Below are positions 42,905 through 51,057 of a stretch of DNA of 64,000 bases, in pieces. A program made the translations under genes and the position numbers. A model generated the notes under the pieces. That model was given only the letters and a program-made list of their open reading frames with translations, was not told where the DNA came from and ran no database searches. The stretch is from contig NZ_JBITLV010000010.1 in assembly GCF_044465595.1 (NCBI RefSeq), forward strand, positions 1 to 64,000, read 5' to 3'. Positions within the stretch are counted from its first letter, which is position 1; every line of letters starts with the position of its first letter. This DNA is from Spongisporangium articulatum. GTDB lineage: Bacteria > Actinomycetota > Actinomycetes > Actinomycetales > Kineosporiaceae.

Positions 42905-44212
42905 GTGACTCCTGCCCGTACTCCCGGTTGGTCCGGCCTGCGCGGGTTGCGGGTCGGGGTGTGGGGAGTCGGTGTCGAGGGCCGTTCCACCCTGCGACGG
43001 CTCGCCGCCGAGGGCGTCGAGGTGGCCGCGGTCGTCGACCGGGAGGGCGGTCGGCTGGACGACGACCGCCCGGTTCTCGGGTTCGGCGCCGGTGGGTTCG
43101 AGGCCCTGGTGGCGTGCGACGTGGTGGTCCGCAGCCCGGGGATCAGCCCGTACGGTGCCGAGTCGCTTTCCGTTGCGAGCGCGGGGGTTTCGGTGCTCGG
43201 TGGGCTGGGATTGTGGCTGGAGTCGGCGCCGCGGTCGCGGGTCGCCTGCGTGACCGGGACCAAGGGGAAGAGCACGACGACGGCCGTCGCCGGGGCGTTG
43301 GCTCGGGGGCTCGGGGCCGGCGTCTTCGTGGGCGGCAACCTCGGGACGCCGCCCTGGGACCCGTCGCAGACGCCGGCCGACTGGTACATCGTCGAGGTGT
43401 CGAGCTACCAGGCGTACAGCGTGACGGCCGGTCCGCGGGTCGTGGCCGTGACGTCACTGGCCCAGGACCACCTGACCTGGCACCACGGGTACGACAACTA
43501 CGTGCGCGACAAGCTCTCGCTGTGCACCCGGCCCGGGGTCGAGACCGTCGTGGTGCCCGCGGCCGACGCCGAACTGACGCGCCACCGGTCGTTGCTCGGT
43601 CCGTCCGTGGATCTCGTGGGGGATGCCCACCCGGCGTGGGTCGACGTGTTGCCCCTGCTCGGGCACCACAACCGGCGCAACGCCCTGGTCGCCGCCCGCG
43701 TCCTGCAGCGGCTCGGGGTGCCGGGGGCGGACGACCCCGCCCTGCTGGAGAAGGCCGCGACGTCGTACGAGCCGTTGCCCAGCCGGCTCACCCCGGTCGG
43801 CACCGTCGGCGGCGTCGACTTCGTCGACGACAGCCTCAGCACCAACGCGTTGGCCGCCCTCGCCGCCGTGTCCGCGTTCCCCGGTCGTCGACTCGCGCTG
43901 CTGGCCGGTGGGGACGACCGCGGCATCGACTACGGGCCGTTGGCCGACGGGCTGGCGGCCCGCGGGGGAGCGCTGCGGGTGTTCACGGTGCCCGACAGCG
44001 GGCCCCGGATCGCGGCCGAGTTGCGTTCGCGTGCAGCGGAAGTCGACGTGGTCGAATGTCCGGACCTGGTGACGGCCGTCGGTCTGGCACACGCCTGGGC
44101 GGTGCCGGACGGCGTCGTCCTGCTCTCACCGGCCGCCCCGAGCTTCGGCGTCTTCCGCGACTACCGCGAACGCGCCGAGGTCTTCACCCGCGCCGTCCGC
44201 GAGCTGACGTGA
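42905..44212 (+). CDS. MurD-like Mur ligase
   Basis: 435-aa three-domain Mur ligase with the ATP P-loop GTKGKST (118-124), then IVEVSSYQAY and SLAQDHLTWHHGYDNYVRDK (central domain metal-site region), HNRRNALVAA and a C-terminal ligand-binding domain with VDDSLSTNALAALAAV. It resembles UDP-MurNAc-L-Ala:glutamate ligases, but lies outside any division/cell-wall cluster, so it may be the second type (MurD2, adding L-Glu before epimerisation by MurL) rather than classic MurD. No murL gene was seen here. GTG 42905 follows a TAGGCT box (42893-42898) by 6 nt, typical of leaderless starts. Confidence 0.8.
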   Translation: MTPARTPGWSGLRGLRVGVWGVGVEGRSTLRRLAAEGVEVAAVVDREGGRLDDDRPVLGFGAGGFEALVACDVVVRSPGISPYGAESLSVASAGVSVLGGLGLWLESAPRSRVACVTGTKGKSTTTAVAGALARGLGAGVFVGGNLGTPPWDPSQTPADWYIVEVSSYQAYSVTAGPRVVAVTSLAQDHLTWHHGYDNYVRDKLSLCTRPGVETVVVPAADAELTRHRSLLGPSVDLVGDAHPAWVDVLPLLGHHNRRNALVAARVLQRLGVPGADDPALLEKAATSYEPLPSRLTPVGTVGGVDFVDDSLSTNALAALAAVSAFPGRRLALLAGGDDRGIDYGPLADGLAARGGALRVFTVPDSGPRIAAELRSRAAEVDVVECPDLVTAVGLAHAWAVPDGVVLLSPAAPSFGVFRDYRERAEVFTRAVRELT

Positions 44213-44252
44213 CGGCGCTCGCCCGCGAACCGCTGGCATCCCGTCGGCACCT

Positions 44253-44263
44253 CTGGTCATAAT
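44253..44263 (+). promoter_or_regulatory. Possible -10 region of the GT2-hydrolase operon
   Basis: CTGGTCATAAT contains a CATAAT -10-like hexamer (44258-44263), 80 nt before the GT2 start. The same 11-mer occurs before eccC (63194-63204). No convincing -35 is seen. Confidence 0.3.
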
Positions 44264-44343
44264 CGGAGCAGATTTCACACCGTCCACGCGGTTCGCGTGG
44301 GTTCGTGGTGTTCTGTGACGGGTGAGCTGGGGGAGACCGGGGG

Positions 44344-45867
44344 ATGACGGAGCTCGCCGACGCACGGGCCGAGCCGCCGTCTTCGGCCCCGGGCGAGGCG
44401 GGGCCGGCCCGCTGGTCCGACCGCTGGCCACCTCCGCCCCTGGTCGGGGTGTCGTCGGGGCGGGCCGTGCGGATCAACCAGGAGTACGCGCGTTGGCGGC
44501 CGCACCTGAGCCCGTTCTTCGTGGCCTTCGCGATCCTGCTCGTCTGGTACATCGGCTCGTACCACGTCAACCGCACGCCGCTGGGCTGGGCGGTCACGAT
44601 CGTGTGGTGCTTCCCGATCGTCGGCGTGCTGGTCGGGTTGCAGGGCGTGGCCATGCTCAAGTGGCGCTGGCGCCGGCAGCAGCACAGCCCGCCGCCCCTG
44701 CTGGTGACGCAGGAGTCGTTGATCGTGGTGGTGCCGAGCATCGCGCGTGACGACACCTACCCGGCCCTGCAGCGGTCGTTGCTGAGCTTCGTGAAGCACC
44801 TGCCCGCGCACTTCATGCACCTGCGGGTCGACGTCGTGGTCGAGGAGGGCTGCGAAGCGGGCGGCAAGATCCGGCGGCTCGCGCGGCGCCACAAGCAGCT
44901 GCGGGTGCTGACCGTCCCGGCGTCCTACGCCACCCCCGCCGGGACCCGGTTCAAGTCCCGGGCGAACCACTACGCGCACGAACTGCGCATCACCGAAGGC
45001 GAGGCGCGCGAGGACATCTGGGTCCTGCACATGGACGACGACACCGGGGTCGGGCCCGACACGGCGCAGGCGCTGGCCGAGTTCGTGCACCGCCAGCGGC
45101 GGGCCGGCGCCGACGCCAAGCACCTGGCCCAGGGCATCCTCAGCTACCCGCGCGAGAACGCGGCCAACTACTTCACGTGGCTGGCCGACGCCGTCCGCCC
45201 GGCCGACGACTTCGCCCGGTTCCGCGCCCTGACCGGGACAGGCACTCCGGTGGCCGGGGTGCACGGCGAGCTGCTGGTCATCCGCGCGTCGGTGGAGGCG
45301 ACGATCGGCTGGGACTTCGGCCCGTCGTCGATCGTGGAGGACTCGCAGTTCGCGCTGAACTTCTGCTACCGGTACCCGGGTCGCAGCGACTGGTTCAACG
45401 GCCGCTGCTACGGCGCCTCCCCGGCGACCGTGCGCGACTTCGTCCGGCAGCGCGAGCGGTGGGCCTGGGGTCTGGTCGGGCTCGCGTTCAACCGGTCGAT
45501 CCCGTTCCGGTACCGCGCCTTCCTCGGCCTGTCGGTGTTCACCTGGATCCTCGGCCCGCTGCAGCATCTGGGCGTCGTCCTGCTGATCGCCTGGGCCACC
45601 GGGTCGATGAACACCTCGCCCGTGACCCAGTCGGCGGTGCTGCTGTGGAGCATCAACTTCGGGTACATCATCTGGACCTACTGGGAGGGGTTGCGGCTCA
45701 ACGCCCTGTCGTCGCGGGAGCGCAAGCGGCGCTGGTACGAGCCGATCCTCGTGATCGTGCTGATCCCCGTGTTCTCCCTGCTCGAGGGGGCCGGCGGGCT
45801 GCGCGGCTTCCTGAAGTTCTTGCGCCGCAAGGAGAACAGCTTCACCGTCATCGCGAAGCCGGTCTGA
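44344..45867 (+). CDS. Processive GT2 glycosyltransferase (polysaccharide synthase)
   Basis: 507-aa inner-membrane family 2 glycosyltransferase. Two N-terminal membrane segments (about 58-100) precede the catalytic domain, which has D231-D232-D233-T for metal/nucleotide binding, the VED-S acceptor motif (E332-D333) and Q369-R-E-R-W373, the QxxRW signature of processive beta-glycan synthases. Three to four C-terminal membrane segments follow. It resembles Egghead-type beta-mannosyl/glycan synthases and distantly BcsA, but has no PilZ domain. Four nucleotides separate it from a secreted-type hydrolase gene, a synthase-hydrolase arrangement like BcsA/BcsZ. The sugar made is not determined; beta-mannan or glucomannan is a guess. 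Confidence 0.82.
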   Translation: MTELADARAEPPSSAPGEAGPARWSDRWPPPPLVGVSSGRAVRINQEYARWRPHLSPFFVAFAILLVWYIGSYHVNRTPLGWAVTIVWCFPIVGVLVGLQGVAMLKWRWRRQQHSPPPLLVTQESLIVVVPSIARDDTYPALQRSLLSFVKHLPAHFMHLRVDVVVEEGCEAGGKIRRLARRHKQLRVLTVPASYATPAGTRFKSRANHYAHELRITEGEAREDIWVLHMDDDTGVGPDTAQALAEFVHRQRRAGADAKHLAQGILSYPRENAANYFTWLADAVRPADDFARFRALTGTGTPVAGVHGELLVIRASVEATIGWDFGPSSIVEDSQFALNFCYRYPGRSDWFNGRCYGASPATVRDFVRQRERWAWGLVGLAFNRSIPFRYRAFLGLSVFTWILGPLQHLGVVLLIAWATGSMNTSPVTQSAVLLWSINFGYIIWTYWEGLRLNALSSRERKRRWYEPILVIVLIPVFSLLEGAGGLRGFLKFLRRKENSFTVIAKPV

Positions 45868-45871
45868 GCGC

Positions 45872-47053
45872 ATGCTGGGTCGGTTGATGCTGCTGCCCGC
45901 GGCCGTGGTCTCGGTCGTGGTGGCCGTCCCGTTCGTCTGGGGCGACCACCCGGTCACCCTCTCCGCGGTGACCGGCCCGGCGAAGGACGTGGCGAGCAGC
46001 CTCGGCGTCCGGATCGGGACCGACCACCCCGACCTCGCGGGCGTCGTCAAGGTTCAGCCGAAGCCGACCCCGCCGCCCGGCCCGCGGGTCGAGAACCCCT
46101 GGCGGCCGGGCGATGTGCAGCGTGGCATCCAGGTCTACTGGAAGGACGACGGGGCCTCGGCTGCCGTCGTGGCGAAGCGGGCCCGGACCACGGTCGACTA
46201 CGTCGTCGGGTTGCACGCCAACGCGCTGTCGGTCTCGTTCCCGTTCTACACGAAGAACCGCTGGTCCAGCCGGGTCGGTCCGCGCACGGGAACCCCGTCG
46301 GCGCAGCGGATGCAGATCCTGGTCGAGGAGGCCCGCAAGGCCGGCCTGCGGGTCACGTTGCGCCCGATCCTGGACGAGAAGTCGCTCGACCCACCGGTCG
46401 GCTGGCGCGGGAACATCAAGCCGAAATCCCCGTCGGACTGGTTCAACAGCTACCTGGCGATGCTGTGGCCGTACCTGGGCCTGGCCGAGCGCGAAGGGGT
46501 CGCGACGGTGTCGTTCGGTACGGAGCTGAACAGCATGGAGAGGTCCGGGTACTGGAAGTGGCTGGTCAAGAGCGCCCGGAAGCGGTTCTCGGGCGAGCTG
46601 GCCTACGACGCGAACTGGGACTCGTACGCATTGAGGCTGAAGCCGCCCAAGGCCGACGTGCACGGCGTCGACGCCTACTTCCCGGCCTACGTCGACGCCG
46701 ACGCCGACGTCAAGGACCTGGTGACGTCCTGGAACCGGTGGCTGGACAAGCACTCGAAGGGGAAGCTGCCCGACATCCTGTTCAGCGAGGTCGGCATCGG
46801 CACCTGGTCGGGCGCCTACACCAAGCCGAGCAGCTTCTCGCCGCACGGCAGCTACGACCCGACGATCCAGCCGACCTGGTACGAGGCGGTGTGCCGGGTC
46901 ACAAAGGACCGCCGGGTCGGCGGGATCTACTTCTGGAAGGTCGATTTCGGCGACGGCGCGCACACGAAGATCCCGACGGAGCGGGGCCATCTCGACTTCA
47001 CCGGGTATCCGGCCAGCGAAGGGGCCATCCGGGCCTGCTTCGACAGCCTGTAG
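45872..47053 (+). CDS. Membrane-anchored GH-A-clan hydrolase (GH113-like)
   Basis: 393-aa protein with an N-terminal hydrophobic anchor (LMLLPAAVVSVVVAVPFVW), a Pro-rich stretch and a (beta/alpha)8-type domain. Likely catalytic residues are Glu218 in FGTELNSM (acid/base) and Glu306 in FSEVGIGT (nucleophile); the order and spacing resemble GH113 beta-mannanases. Its position 4 nt behind the polysaccharide synthase suggests it trims, releases or edits the nascent polymer outside the membrane, as BcsZ does for cellulose. The assignment to GH113 is by motif recall and is tentative. Confidence 0.7.
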   Translation: MLGRLMLLPAAVVSVVVAVPFVWGDHPVTLSAVTGPAKDVASSLGVRIGTDHPDLAGVVKVQPKPTPPPGPRVENPWRPGDVQRGIQVYWKDDGASAAVVAKRARTTVDYVVGLHANALSVSFPFYTKNRWSSRVGPRTGTPSAQRMQILVEEARKAGLRVTLRPILDEKSLDPPVGWRGNIKPKSPSDWFNSYLAMLWPYLGLAEREGVATVSFGTELNSMERSGYWKWLVKSARKRFSGELAYDANWDSYALRLKPPKADVHGVDAYFPAYVDADADVKDLVTSWNRWLDKHSKGKLPDILFSEVGIGTWSGAYTKPSSFSPHGSYDPTIQPTWYEAVCRVTKDRRVGGIYFWKVDFGDGAHTKIPTERGHLDFTGYPASEGAIRACFDSL

Positions 47054-47078
47054 TTTCGACCGATCGAGTGGGGGACAC

Positions 47079-47381
47079 ATGGATTTCGAGGTGGTCGTCG
47101 AGGAGCTGCGGGCGTGCGACCGTGCGGCCACCTCGGCCGCCGCTCAGGCCAGGCGGCTCAGCCCGGACGACGCGCTGGTGGGGGCCGTCGTCGGCATCCC
47201 GGGGGCCGACGCGGCGCTGCTGATGCACCAGGTCGGTGACCGGTGGCGGCAGCAGTTCGCGGTCTGGTCGGCCCGGATGGAGGGCTATGGCGAGAAGCTC
47301 GACGTCTCGGCGCGCAGCTACCAGCGCGGTGACGACGTGAGCGGCACGGCGTTCGCGGATCTCGGTGGGGACGTGCCGTGA
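47079..47381 (+). CDS. Small WXG100-like type VII substrate or chaperone
   Basis: 100-aa helical protein (MDFEVVVEELRACDRAATSA at the start; DRWRQQFAVWSARMEGYGEK in the middle). Size, helix-loop-helix pattern and position resemble ESX-associated WXG100/DUF2580-like proteins, although a strict W-x-G turn is absent. It is translationally coupled (GTGA, 47378-47381) to the next gene, an alpha/beta hydrolase, so it may be its secretion partner. A purine-rich GTGGGGG site precedes the ATG. Confidence 0.65.
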   Translation: MDFEVVVEELRACDRAATSAAAQARRLSPDDALVGAVVGIPGADAALLMHQVGDRWRQQFAVWSARMEGYGEKLDVSARSYQRGDDVSGTAFADLGGDVP

Positions 47382-49159
47382 GTGCCGGGTGGTCGACGGT
47401 CCGGAGCTGGGATGCCGGGCCGGTCGAGGCGGCCGGGAAAGGGCTGAAAAGGGTTGAGGACCATCTGTTGTCGTTGGACGACGAGGTGCGGCGGGCGGGC
47501 GCGCGGCGGTGGGTGGGGCGGGCCGCCGAGGGGGCTGCTGCGGAGTTGGCCGGGCTGCGGGAGCAGTTGGAGGACCGGCTGATGGAGATCTCGGCGGTAC
47601 GGCGGGGGTTGTTCGAGGCGGCGGACGCGATCACGGGGGTGCGCGCGGCGGTGGAGGCGGTGGAGGCCTTCGCGCGGGCCAACGGCCTGTCGATCAGTGA
47701 GACGGGCACGGTCACGGATGTCGAGGGGCCGGGCCGGCGATATGCGACGCAGCACGATGCGGATGTGGCCGATGCCGAGCGTCGGGGCCTGGTGCAGGAG
47801 TGCGTGACCAGGATGGATCAGGCGGTGCGGAAGGCGGCGGAGGTGGACGCGGACCTGTGTCGGGTGCTGCGTTCCGGCGTCCTGGGCAGCCAGTTGGCGG
47901 CGCAGGACCCGGCGAGTCTGCGCGCGGCGACGCAGGTGGGTGATGCGTTCGGGGATGACGGGTTGTACGCGCCGCCGAGCGGTGGTCCGGACGGGATGGG
48001 GACGGCGGCGCAGAACGCAGGCTGGTGGGACAGTCTCTCGCCGGCCGAGCAGCGGGCGGTGGTCTACAAGCATCCGGAGTGGATCGGGAACCGGGACGGG
48101 GTGCCGGCCCGGTTTCGGGACCAGGCCAACCGCATCCGGCTCGGTCAGGAGAGTGCGTCGGTGGACCAGCAGATCGCGGTGCTGGAAGCCCAGCGGGACT
48201 ACCGCAGGCAGCAGGTGATCGAGGCGATGCGCAACCACGGGGGCGGCGGGGGCTACGTGGGTGCCGACGACCCGGACATCTACGCCGATCTCGACAAGCA
48301 ACTCGACCGACTGCGCGAGCAGAAGGCCGCCCTGGCCACGGTGACCACCCTGGCGGGGCAGCCAGGCCACCAGATCCTGGGGCTGGACCTCACCCGGGGT
48401 CGGCCGCAGGCGATCGTTGCGGTGGGCGATGTCGACACCGCGAAGCACGTGGCGGTCTTCACCCCGGGGCTGGGGTCGTCGGTGGCCGGGATGGAGGGGT
48501 ACGACGGCCACATGCGCGAGTTGCAGTTGCGGGCCTCGAGGCTGGCGAATGGTGACTCTGTCGCAGCGGTCACATGGATCGGGTACCAGTCGCCGCAGGT
48601 CGACCCCGGAAGCCTTGCCTCGGGGAATTCCGTCGCCCTGGCCGGGGCGGCGAAGGACGGCGGCAACCACCTGGCCGAGTTCTACCGCGGGATCAACGCC
48701 TCCCGGTCGACCGACCCCGACCTGACCGCCCTCGGGCATTCCTACGGGTCGACGACGACGGGGTACGCCTTGCAGCAGCCGGGCACCGGGGTCGACCGAG
48801 CGGCCTTCTTCGGCTCACCTGGGCTCGGCGTGAGTACGACCGACCAGTTGAACGTGCCGACCGGGACGGCCTCCTACGCCGAGGCGAAGTGGGACCCGGT
48901 CGGCGACCTCGATCGGTTCGGTGCCGACCCGACCGTCATGCCCGGGATGAACCAGTTGCAGACGGGCGCGGCCATGGCTCCGCCGGGGTCCGCATATGCC
49001 GGGCACCAACTGGACGGGGTCACGTTGCACACGGCCTACCTCAACGACGGCAGCACCAGCCAGTACAACCTGGCGACCGTCGTGGCCGACCGGCAGGACG
49101 TGGCGGTCCGCGGAACGAACTTCGGTTACACCGACCAGGACGGCTGGTGGCACCCATGA
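47378..49159 (+). CDS. Alpha/beta hydrolase, probable type VII effector (DUF1023-like)
   Basis: 593-aa protein. The first ~200 residues are helical and resemble a WXG/LXG-type secretion module; a glycine-rich spacer and a charged helix pair (~250-320) follow. The C-terminal hydrolase domain (~330-580) shows HVAVFTPGLGSSVAGM, the nucleophile elbow GHSYGS (Ser455), an Asp in AKWDPVGDL and a late His in LDGVTLHTAY, matching DUF1023/TAP-like hydrolases. No Sec signal peptide is seen, so secretion through the neighbouring type VII system is inferred. It overlaps both its neighbours by 4 nt, and the downstream gene encodes a lipoprotein. Confidence 0.78.
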   Translation: MSAGWSTVRSWDAGPVEAAGKGLKRVEDHLLSLDDEVRRAGARRWVGRAAEGAAAELAGLREQLEDRLMEISAVRRGLFEAADAITGVRAAVEAVEAFARANGLSISETGTVTDVEGPGRRYATQHDADVADAERRGLVQECVTRMDQAVRKAAEVDADLCRVLRSGVLGSQLAAQDPASLRAATQVGDAFGDDGLYAPPSGGPDGMGTAAQNAGWWDSLSPAEQRAVVYKHPEWIGNRDGVPARFRDQANRIRLGQESASVDQQIAVLEAQRDYRRQQVIEAMRNHGGGGGYVGADDPDIYADLDKQLDRLREQKAALATVTTLAGQPGHQILGLDLTRGRPQAIVAVGDVDTAKHVAVFTPGLGSSVAGMEGYDGHMRELQLRASRLANGDSVAAVTWIGYQSPQVDPGSLASGNSVALAGAAKDGGNHLAEFYRGINASRSTDPDLTALGHSYGSTTTGYALQQPGTGVDRAAFFGSPGLGVSTTDQLNVPTGTASYAEAKWDPVGDLDRFGADPTVMPGMNQLQTGAAMAPPGSAYAGHQLDGVTLHTAYLNDGSTSQYNLATVVADRQDVAVRGTNFGYTDQDGWWHP

Positions 49160-49770
49160 GTCGGGCGCTTCGAACCTGGACGGTTCTCGTGATCGCCGTC
49201 GTTCTGGCGGCCGGGTGTTCGAGAGGGATGGATTCCGTGGAAGCCGAGCAGGAGTTGCGGAGTAGGCCGAGTTTCGAGTCGGCGCAGGCTGACTATCTGG
49301 CGATGCTGGATGCGATGCGCGAGGCGTTCTCGCAGGTGACGCCGTCGCTGCGGTGGAAGACGACCATGTCGGCCGTCTTCAACCAGGGCCTCTGCGCGCC
49401 GCCGTTCACGAAGGTCGAGGGCGCTGGTTCGGCCACCTACGACAGCGGGGATGCGGTCGGGGTGATCGCTGTCGGGGACTGGCCGCGGACCGAGCAGGCG
49501 GTGGCGGCGGTGGGGGCGAGGTACGGGTTCACCGGGTCGCAGGCCATGCAGAAGGGCCCGACGAATTTCTACGTCGTGCTGCACGGCCGCTACGGCGACA
49601 CCGTGGAGTTCGGGTTCCTGGACGGCAGTCGGGTGGTGCTCTCCGTCTACGGGGCGTGTTTCATCCGGCAGGTGGAGCCCACGCCCTACGTGCCGCCCGA
49701 CCCGTTCGCGCAGTCGCCCACCCCGTCGTCTTCGTCGTCTTCGTCGTCCTCGTCGTCGGTGGGGGAGTGA
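49156..49770 (+). CDS. Lipoprotein with poly-serine tail, effector partner
   Basis: 204-aa lipoprotein (signal peptide MSRALRTW plus core, lipobox LAAGC). The globular part (30-175) includes TTMSAVFNQGLCAPPFTKV and YVVLHGRYGDTVEFGFLDG. The tail ends with a run of eleven serines encoded by a TCN/TCG microsatellite. It starts with ATGA overlapping the effector's stop, so the two are translationally coupled. The pairing of a secreted hydrolase with a membrane-anchored lipoprotein suggests immunity or export partnership. The family is not recognised. The serine microsatellite could vary in length by slippage. Confidence 0.7.
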   Translation: MSRALRTWTVLVIAVVLAAGCSRGMDSVEAEQELRSRPSFESAQADYLAMLDAMREAFSQVTPSLRWKTTMSAVFNQGLCAPPFTKVEGAGSATYDSGDAVGVIAVGDWPRTEQAVAAVGARYGFTGSQAMQKGPTNFYVVLHGRYGDTVEFGFLDGSRVVLSVYGACFIRQVEPTPYVPPDPFAQSPTPSSSSSSSSSSSVGE

Positions 49771-49771
49771 C

Positions 49772-50215
49772 GTGTACGGCGACCCGGACGAGTTGGAGCG
49801 GCTCGCGGTGGGCATCCGCGAGCAGGCGCAGGGGGTGCGCGAACAGGCGCAGGCCCGGTTGCAGCGCAGCGAGCAGGCGACGTGGGCGTCGTCGGCGGCC
49901 GAGGAGTGGCGGCAGCGGGTGCGGGAGGAGACGACGCACGCGAACACCAGCGCCGACACCCTCGACGAGGCCGCTCAGGCCCTGATCGCGCACGCGGCCG
50001 AGGTGCGCGAGCGGCTGGCGGCGATCGCGGCCGCCGAGAAGGCGGTCACCGGCTGGTTCAAGGACCGGTGGAACGACCTGGAGCGGGTCGCGTCGACCGC
50101 CACCGGCGACGCGGTGCGCGGCATCGAGACGGCGGCGCAGGAGTTGCGCGACGGGTGGGCGTCGCTGCCGCCGCCCGGCGACGCGCGCTGGCTCGAGCTG
50201 AAGATCGGGGGCTGA
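49772..50215 (+). CDS. WXG100-like helical protein
   Basis: 147-aa protein of two long helices: DELERLAVGIREQAQGVREQ, a turn region ATWASSAAEEW (Trp38, W-x-S in place of W-x-G), then a second charged helix and a C-terminal region ending ARWLELKIGG. This is the shape of a type VII substrate of the WXG family, with an extra ~50 residues. GTG 49772 follows GGGGGAG (49761-49767) by 4 nt. It begins the second effector module, ahead of EspG-like, hydrolase and lipoprotein genes. Confidence 0.65.
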   Translation: MYGDPDELERLAVGIREQAQGVREQAQARLQRSEQATWASSAAEEWRQRVREETTHANTSADTLDEAAQALIAHAAEVRERLAAIAAAEKAVTGWFKDRWNDLERVASTATGDAVRGIETAAQELRDGWASLPPPGDARWLELKIGG

Positions 50216-50217
50216 GA

Positions 50218-51057
50218 GTGACCGGACCACAGGTGGTGTTCACGTCCCGGGAGGTTGCGGAGCCGCGGCGGCTCGCGCTGTCGGCGCTGGCGTGGCGCCG
50301 GCTGGCCGAGTTCGCGCCCCGGCCGCTGCCCGGGGAGTTGCAACCGCCCCCGCTGCTGGCGGCCGACCCGGAGTCGATGCCGGGATCGAGTTCCGAGTCG
50401 GCCCGCATCGCCGCCGCCCTGGAGGGGGCCACGCCCGGGGACGTCCGGAACCCCGACGAGGAGCTGCGCGCGTCCGGCGTCCTGGTCGGGCCCGAGGCCG
50501 AGCCCGAGGTGCACCCGTCGGTGCAGGCCGACCTCGCCGTCCTGGCCGCCCCGCAGGTGCTGCTGCGCGTAGACGCCCAGGTGCCGGCCGGGCGCCGGCT
50601 CGCGCACGTCGCGTTGGCCGGTGAGCTGGTGGTCTGCCTGGTGCGCACGGACGACGCCGGCGGGGTCGAGCTCTCGCTGGCCCCCGCCGTCCGGCTGGGT
50701 TCCGAGATCGCCCGGCTGGTGCCGGTTCTCGAGTCCGCGACCGAGGCGTCAGGTGAGCAGGTCGTGCCCCTGGAGGCGCTGGACGAGCCGGGGTCACTGC
50801 CCTACGCCGTCGTCGGTCGGCTGCTGGTCGACGTGCTCGCGGCGGTCCCTGGGCCCGGGGGCGCCGAGGGCCTGCGTGGGCGGGTGGTGTGGCTGGCGAC
50901 GGACGCCGGGTGGGTCGGGTTGCGGCCCCGACCCGACGGGACGCCGCGGCAGCCGGTCGCTCTGGTCCCGGCCAAGGCCGCCGACCTGCCCGGCTGGCTG
51001 GCCCCGCTGATGACAACGGCCCTCGATCTGGGTGCGGGCGAAGGGGGCCCGGCGTGA
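50218..51057 (+). CDS. EspG-like ESX secretion-associated protein
   Basis: 279-aa cytoplasmic protein whose middle shows the EspG-family pattern: ELRASGVLVGPEAEPEVHPS, then VQADLAVLAAPQVLLRVD and LAHVALAGELVVCLVRTDD, ending in a region with IARLVPVLES. EspG proteins are chaperones that bind PE-PPE-type substrates before export by their own ESX system. Placement between a WXG-like protein and a hydrolase suggests it serves one or both. GTG 50218 starts 2 nt after the upstream stop, and its stop overlaps the next start (GTGA). Family membership is by pattern only. Confidence 0.6.
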   Translation: MTGPQVVFTSREVAEPRRLALSALAWRRLAEFAPRPLPGELQPPPLLAADPESMPGSSSESARIAAALEGATPGDVRNPDEELRASGVLVGPEAEPEVHPSVQADLAVLAAPQVLLRVDAQVPAGRRLAHVALAGELVVCLVRTDDAGGVELSLAPAVRLGSEIARLVPVLESATEASGEQVVPLEALDEPGSLPYAVVGRLLVDVLAAVPGPGGAEGLRGRVVWLATDAGWVGLRPRPDGTPRQPVALVPAKAADLPGWLAPLMTTALDLGAGEGGPA

